From Flavobacterium frigidimaris (GTDB lineage: Bacteria > Bacteroidota > Bacteroidia > Flavobacteriales > Flavobacteriaceae): a stretch of 64,000 nucleotides of DNA. Positions 60,666 to 64,000 of this stretch are shown here, piece after piece (within the stretch, counting starts at the first letter, position 1; every line of letters begins with the position of its first letter). A program made the position numbers and the translations under genes. The notes beneath the pieces were generated by a model, which saw nothing but the letters and a program-made list of their open reading frames with translations, had not been told where the DNA came from and searched no databases. Where the stretch lies: assembly GCA_900129595.1 (NCBI GenBank), contig FQWG01000007.1, positions 62,001 to 126,000 of the forward strand, written 5' to 3'.

Positions 60666-61719
60666 GGCTCTTTAAATATCTTTTATGAAATCGCTGAATG
60701 TCAATTTCACGATCTAAAGGAATTTCATTTTCAATTTTATCAAAAAGAGCTTGTGCCATTGCAGGTCCAAGCATCACACCCCGTGTTCCTAATCCGTTAA
60801 GGATATGAAGCGATTCACGCTCATGATGGGTACCAATCAGAGGTCTCCTGTCTTTGACTGTTGGACGCACTCCGCCAAAATGTTTCACAATCTCAAAATC
60901 GCAGGTTATAATTTCTTTTATACGCTCAAGAAGTTCCTGTTTACCTTCTTCAGTAGGTAAATCTGTCTTGTCCTGCCAATTGTACGTAGCGCCAACTTTA
61001 AACAAATTATCCCCCATTGGCAATATAAAAACGCTTGTATTGACAATAACATCCAAATCTAAATCAGGCGCTTTTATAACAAACAATTCTCCTTTTGTAC
61101 CGTCTAATGGCAAATAATTAAAAAAGGGGTTTTTATGGAGTCCAAAACCTTCAGCAAAAATAATGTGACGGGCCTGAATGTTTTTGTAGTGAATTCCGTA
61201 ATCAAAAAATTCAATATAGCCGGCATCAAAGAACTCTTCTACTAACAGATTGTTTTCCCGCAAGTAATTTTTATAGCAATCCAGCAACAAACCCGTATCT
61301 ACATAACCGGTATGCAAAACCTGGCCATAATCGTATGGAGAATCAATACTATTATATTTTCTGGTGATTAATTTAGTAGATAAAAAGGGAGCTAAGTTTT
61401 TTTTATCTGAAGCAGCAAACCAATTATTCTGCTCTTCAATCGAAAAAAACTTTCTTAGAATGGGAAGCTCGAAATTAAATTTTACCTGTAATTTGTCTTC
61501 AATCTGATTGTAAAAATCACTCATTAACCCAAGTTGTTCCTGAGCTTTCCAAACTTCGCTAAAACGTTTCAAAATAACAGGATTATACAAACCTCCTGCT
61601 ACTCTTGATGAATTTTGAGATTCATTATCAACAACCACAATAGTTCTATTGTTTTTAAGGGCAACTTCTGCAAAAGAAATCCCTGCCAATCCAGATCCAA
61701 CAATTAAATAATCTAACAT
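60646..61719 (-). CDS. FAD-dependent oxidoreductase (DAO family)
   Basis: A 357-residue flavoprotein. The dinucleotide-binding motif is at the start (DYLIVGSGLAGISFAEVAL); the other FAD-contact block near the end is GGVRPTVKDRRPLIGTH followed by LNGLGTRGVMLGPAMAQAL. The arrangement is that of the D-amino-acid oxidase/glycine oxidase group. The substrate is unknown. It is the gene behind gldO on the same strand with a 73-base gap and terminator between them; the same neighbour is remembered behind gldO in F. johnsoniae. Confidence 0.85.
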   Translation of the reverse strand: MLDYLIVGSGLAGISFAEVALKNNRTIVVVDNESQNSSRVAGGLYNPVILKRFSEVWKAQEQLGLMSDFYNQIEDKLQVKFNFELPILRKFFSIEEQNNWFAASDKKNLAPFLSTKLITRKYNSIDSPYDYGQVLHTGYVDTGLLLDCYKNYLRENNLLVEEFFDAGYIEFFDYGIHYKNIQARHIIFAEGFGLHKNPFFNYLPLDGTKGELFVIKAPDLDLDVIVNTSVFILPMGDNLFKVGATYNWQDKTDLPTEEGKQELLERIKEIITCDFEIVKHFGGVRPTVKDRRPLIGTHHERESLHILNGLGTRGVMLGPAMAQALFDKIENEIPLDREIDIQRFHKRYLKSLISDRP

Positions 61720-61738
61720 GTATATAAGGGGTAAAATA

Positions 61739-61772
61739 AAAAACTCTTATTACAAAGGTAGTAAGAGTTTTT
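61739..61772 (-). terminator. Terminator behind gldO
   Basis: AAAAACTCTTATTAC and GTAGTAAGAGTTTTT pair around AAAG, one mismatch, followed by T on the minus strand. It is the near twin of the hairpin at 62992-63025. Confidence 0.82.
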
Positions 61773-61792
61773 GTTATAATGTAATTAGAAAC

Positions 61793-62782
61793 TTAGTACG
61801 TCCACATGTCCTGTTCGAAGTTACGAATCTTCTCTTTTACTCTTTCAGCTTCTAACAACTGTGCTTGTGCATCATCTTTCATATAATCTTTGATCGCACG
61901 ATCTCCGTACATATTCTCTTCTTTATAAATAATAGCATTAAAATATCTTGAATTCAAAATTTGATCAAATGAAATTGGGCGGGCCGAATTTTTATCATTA
62001 AATGCTTTTGCCTCATTCAATACTATTCTTGCGTCAGGAAAGAAAACCCAGAATAGCTCTATATAATCTTTTTCATCACTATTCATCGTATAAACATCCG
62101 GAGTTACAGGACAAATTCCAAGTAAGCGATACTTCAGTTCACTTTGGCGTTTGTCAAAATACCAATATCCTTTAATTTTATACTGCGTAACATCTGCTGC
62201 AGTTAAATCCTGTTTCAGGATGTATTCTGCCGGCACTGATCGTGTTGCCCCTACAGTTTCTTCGACATAAGAAACTGATTTCTTTTTTCCGGTACCCGTA
62301 ACTACTTTTTTCTTCACTACACGTGATCTGTAATCATCAGGATACTGATTAATCAATTCTCTACCAGCATCTGTTGTATCAATACGAGATAATGCAGCCT
62401 GAATGTCTTTTAAAGATTTTTTAGTATTGAAATAACTGTCAGCATACACTTCGGTTATCCTGCCGTTTCTGATTCCTTTAGTCAAAACATCATACAGAGA
62501 ACGCCTGTCTGAACCAATATTAGCCGTATCTACCGGAAAATATAAAGGAAAGTTGATTTTTTCATTCAAATCAATAATTTCCCAAGTCATTTTACCCATC
62601 AAAACATCCCTGTCATCTACATAACCATAAGCCAGAGGCTTATCATTGTCTGAAATAAGCTGTGCCGCACTCTTTTGTCCAATTTGGTCCGCTGTTTTTG
62701 CATTAAGTAAATTAGATTGTGCATTAGAAGCAAAACTGCCAAGAACACAAACAATAAGCATTAAACTTTTTTTTACTTTCAT
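61793..62782 (-). CDS. gldO: Gliding motility protein GldO (GldN paralog)
   Basis: A 329-residue periplasmic protein of the gliding/T9SS machinery. Signal peptide MKVKKSLMLIVCVLGSFASN with cleavage before QSNLL. The body is almost the same as the neighbour at 63046 (DKPLAYGYVDDRD, WEIIDLNEKINFPLYFPVDT, IDTTDAGRELINQYPDDY, KGYWYFDKRQSELKYRLLGI). In F. johnsoniae GldN and GldO are partly redundant partners of GldK in a ring of the secretion core. This copy, second in order, corresponds to GldO. Its 263-base gap to gldN and the terminator suggest a separate promoter. Confidence 0.9.
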   Translation of the reverse strand: MKVKKSLMLIVCVLGSFASNAQSNLLNAKTADQIGQKSAAQLISDNDKPLAYGYVDDRDVLMGKMTWEIIDLNEKINFPLYFPVDTANIGSDRRSLYDVLTKGIRNGRITEVYADSYFNTKKSLKDIQAALSRIDTTDAGRELINQYPDDYRSRVVKKKVVTGTGKKKSVSYVEETVGATRSVPAEYILKQDLTAADVTQYKIKGYWYFDKRQSELKYRLLGICPVTPDVYTMNSDEKDYIELFWVFFPDARIVLNEAKAFNDKNSARPISFDQILNSRYFNAIIYKEENMYGDRAIKDYMKDDAQAQLLEAERVKEKIRNFEQDMWTY

Positions 62783-62991
62783 CGTTTATAATATTAAATA
62801 AGTTAAACATAATAACACTAAAAATGTTTTTTATCTTATAATAAGATTGATTCAGATTAAAGTAGGTGCATTAGAATCAGCTGTATAGTACAACCACAAT
62901 ACGGGGCAAAAAAATTACATGAGTTATATAAACAGCTTGTAAAAAATCGAGTTAATTCAGATCTCTAAAAAAACAAGGCTCTGAAAAAAAA

Positions 62992-63025
62992 AAAAACTCT
63001 TACTACAAAGGTAGTAAGAGTTTTT
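62992..63025 (-). terminator. Terminator behind gldN
   Basis: AAAAACTCTTACTAC and GTAGTAAGAGTTTTT form a perfect 15-bp stem around AAAG with T following. The stem also contains TACCTTTG on the minus strand, a -7-like string. Confidence 0.85.
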
Positions 63026-63045
63026 ATTATACTATAATTAGAAAC

Positions 63046-63999
63046 TTAGTAGTTCCACATGTCTTGTTCAAAGTTACGAATCTTCTCTTTTACTCTTTCA
63101 GATTCTAACAATTGGTTTTGTGCATTATCTTTCATGTAATCTTTGATCTCACGATCTCCGTACAAGTTTTCTTCTTTGTAGATTACTGCATTAAAACGTC
63201 TTGAATTTAATATCTGATCGAACGAAATCGGAAGCGCTGAGTTATTATCGTTAAATGCTTTTGCTTCATGCAAAGCTTCTCTCGCATTAGGGAAGAAAAC
63301 CCAGAATAACTCAATATAATCTTTCTCGTCACTATTCATTGTATAAACATCCGGAGTTACAGGACAAATTCCAAGTAAACGATATTTCAGTTCACTCTGA
63401 CGTTTGTCAAAATACCAGTATCCTTTAACTTTATATTGTGTAACATCTGCTGCAGTTAAATCCTGTTTCAGGATATATTCTGCGGGTACTGATCTTGTTG
63501 GTCCTACAGTTTCTTCAACATAAGAAACAGATTTCTTTTTTCCTGTACCTGTAACTACTTTTTTCTTCACTACACGTGATTTGTAGTCGTCAGGATATTG
63601 GTTGATCAATTCTCTACCTGCATCTGTTGTATCAATACGAGATAACGCACCCTGAATGTCTTTCAAAGATTTTTTAGTATTGAAATAACTGTCGCTGTAC
63701 ACTTCAGTTATTTTGCCGTTTTTAACAGCTTTCGTCAAAACATCATAAAGAGAACGTCTGTCAGAACCAATATTAGCCGTATCTACCGGAAAATATAAAG
63801 GAAAGTTGATTTTTTCATTTAAATCAATAATTTCCCAGGTAGTTTTCCCCATCAATATATCCCTATCGTCTACATAACCATAAGCCAGAGGCTTATCATT
63901 ATCTGAGATAAGTTGGGCAGGAGTTTTAAGTCCTATCTGAGCGGGTGTTTTCGCATTTAGCAAATTAGATTGCGCATAAGAAGAAAAACCTCCAGCGAT
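63046..63999 (-). CDS. gldN: Gliding motility protein GldN, N-terminus cut by the window edge
   Basis: The frame is open to the window edge at base 63999 and contains the end of the signal peptide (IAGGFSSYAQSNLLNAK), so the start lies outside. The body follows the same order as gldO: DKPLAYGYVDDRDILMGKTT, then FPLYFPVDTANIGSDRRSLY and the Tyr/Trp-rich GYWYFDKRQSELKYRLLG, closing with IRNFEQDMWNY. GldN works with GldK, GldL and GldM in gliding and type IX secretion; those genes would be expected just outside. It is transcribed first of the two paralogs. Confidence 0.92.
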   Translation of the reverse strand: MAGGFSSYAQSNLLNAKTPAQIGLKTPAQLISDNDKPLAYGYVDDRDILMGKTTWEIIDLNEKINFPLYFPVDTANIGSDRRSLYDVLTKAVKNGKITEVYSDSYFNTKKSLKDIQGALSRIDTTDAGRELINQYPDDYKSRVVKKKVVTGTGKKKSVSYVEETVGPTRSVPAEYILKQDLTAADVTQYKVKGYWYFDKRQSELKYRLLGICPVTPDVYTMNSDEKDYIELFWVFFPNAREALHEAKAFNDNNSALPISFDQILNSRRFNAVIYKEENLYGDREIKDYMKDNAQNQLLESERVKEKIRNFEQDMWNY

Positions 64000-64000
64000 A

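Overview
The window is AT-rich chromosomal DNA from a Bacteroidota, most likely a gliding Flavobacterium close to F. johnsoniae. Four things point there: tandem gldN and gldO genes of the gliding/type IX secretion machinery at the right edge, promoters with the Bacteroidetes -7 element TAnnTTTG, many SusC/TonB-type outer-membrane receptors and lipoproteins, and several dispersed intergenic repeat families. No integrase, transposase, CRISPR array or rRNA gene was seen.

Layout. 1-5.2 kb: the tail of a DUF4136 protein, ilvA, a truncated globin, an aromatic amino acid hydroxylase and a DUF4230 protein. 5.4-14.8 kb (minus): tamL and tamB (outer-membrane assembly, overlapping), a GSCFA protein, and a lipoprotein gene interrupted by an in-frame stop. 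15.2-24.4 kb: an ABC exporter, a frameshifted GxxExxY gene buried in GCAAAG-type repeats, alaS, an M23 peptidase, a MerR regulator, a LemA/TPM/TPM set and an Rrf2 regulator. 24.5-31 kb: a 37-codon ORF ending in a Met/Cys-rich tail, placed between the Rrf2 gene and a TonB-dependent receptor, then a DUF2490 protein and a second receptor-like barrel. 31.2-43 kb: der, era, initiator tRNA-Met, an M13 peptidase, a TruC-like pseudouridine synthase, a small membrane protein, tRNA-Glu, several small proteins, a FemAB-like acyltransferase, a lipid kinase and an App1-type phosphatase. 43.6-45.5 kb: an ABC-F ATPase.

45.75-59.98 kb (minus) is the most distinctive part: about 14 kb of tightly packed genes forming an extended tellurium-resistance-type (Ter) stress system. 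In transcription order it carries a TerD, a HAD phosphatase, a phosphoribosyltransferase, two TerD, TelA, an unknown coiled-coil protein, two TerD, an unknown membrane protein, two TerY-like vWA proteins, two small unknown proteins, a vWA protein with zinc ribbon, a PP2C phosphatase, a protein kinase with zinc ribbon, and TerC. It combines a calcium-binding TerD/TerC membrane part, a vWA-phosphatase-kinase signalling triad and a HAD/PRTase pair. The family-level parts are known from published surveys of Ter systems; four ORFs inside it have no function I can recognise.

60.3-64 kb: a DUF983 protein, an FAD-dependent oxidoreductase, gldO, and gldN cut by the window edge. The two gld genes end in nearly identical terminators, as if gene and terminator were duplicated together.

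The best leads for something undescribed are the Met/Cys-tailed leader ORF with a possible operator, the three copies of a structured intergenic element whose variable stems covary, and the unknown Ter-operon proteins.
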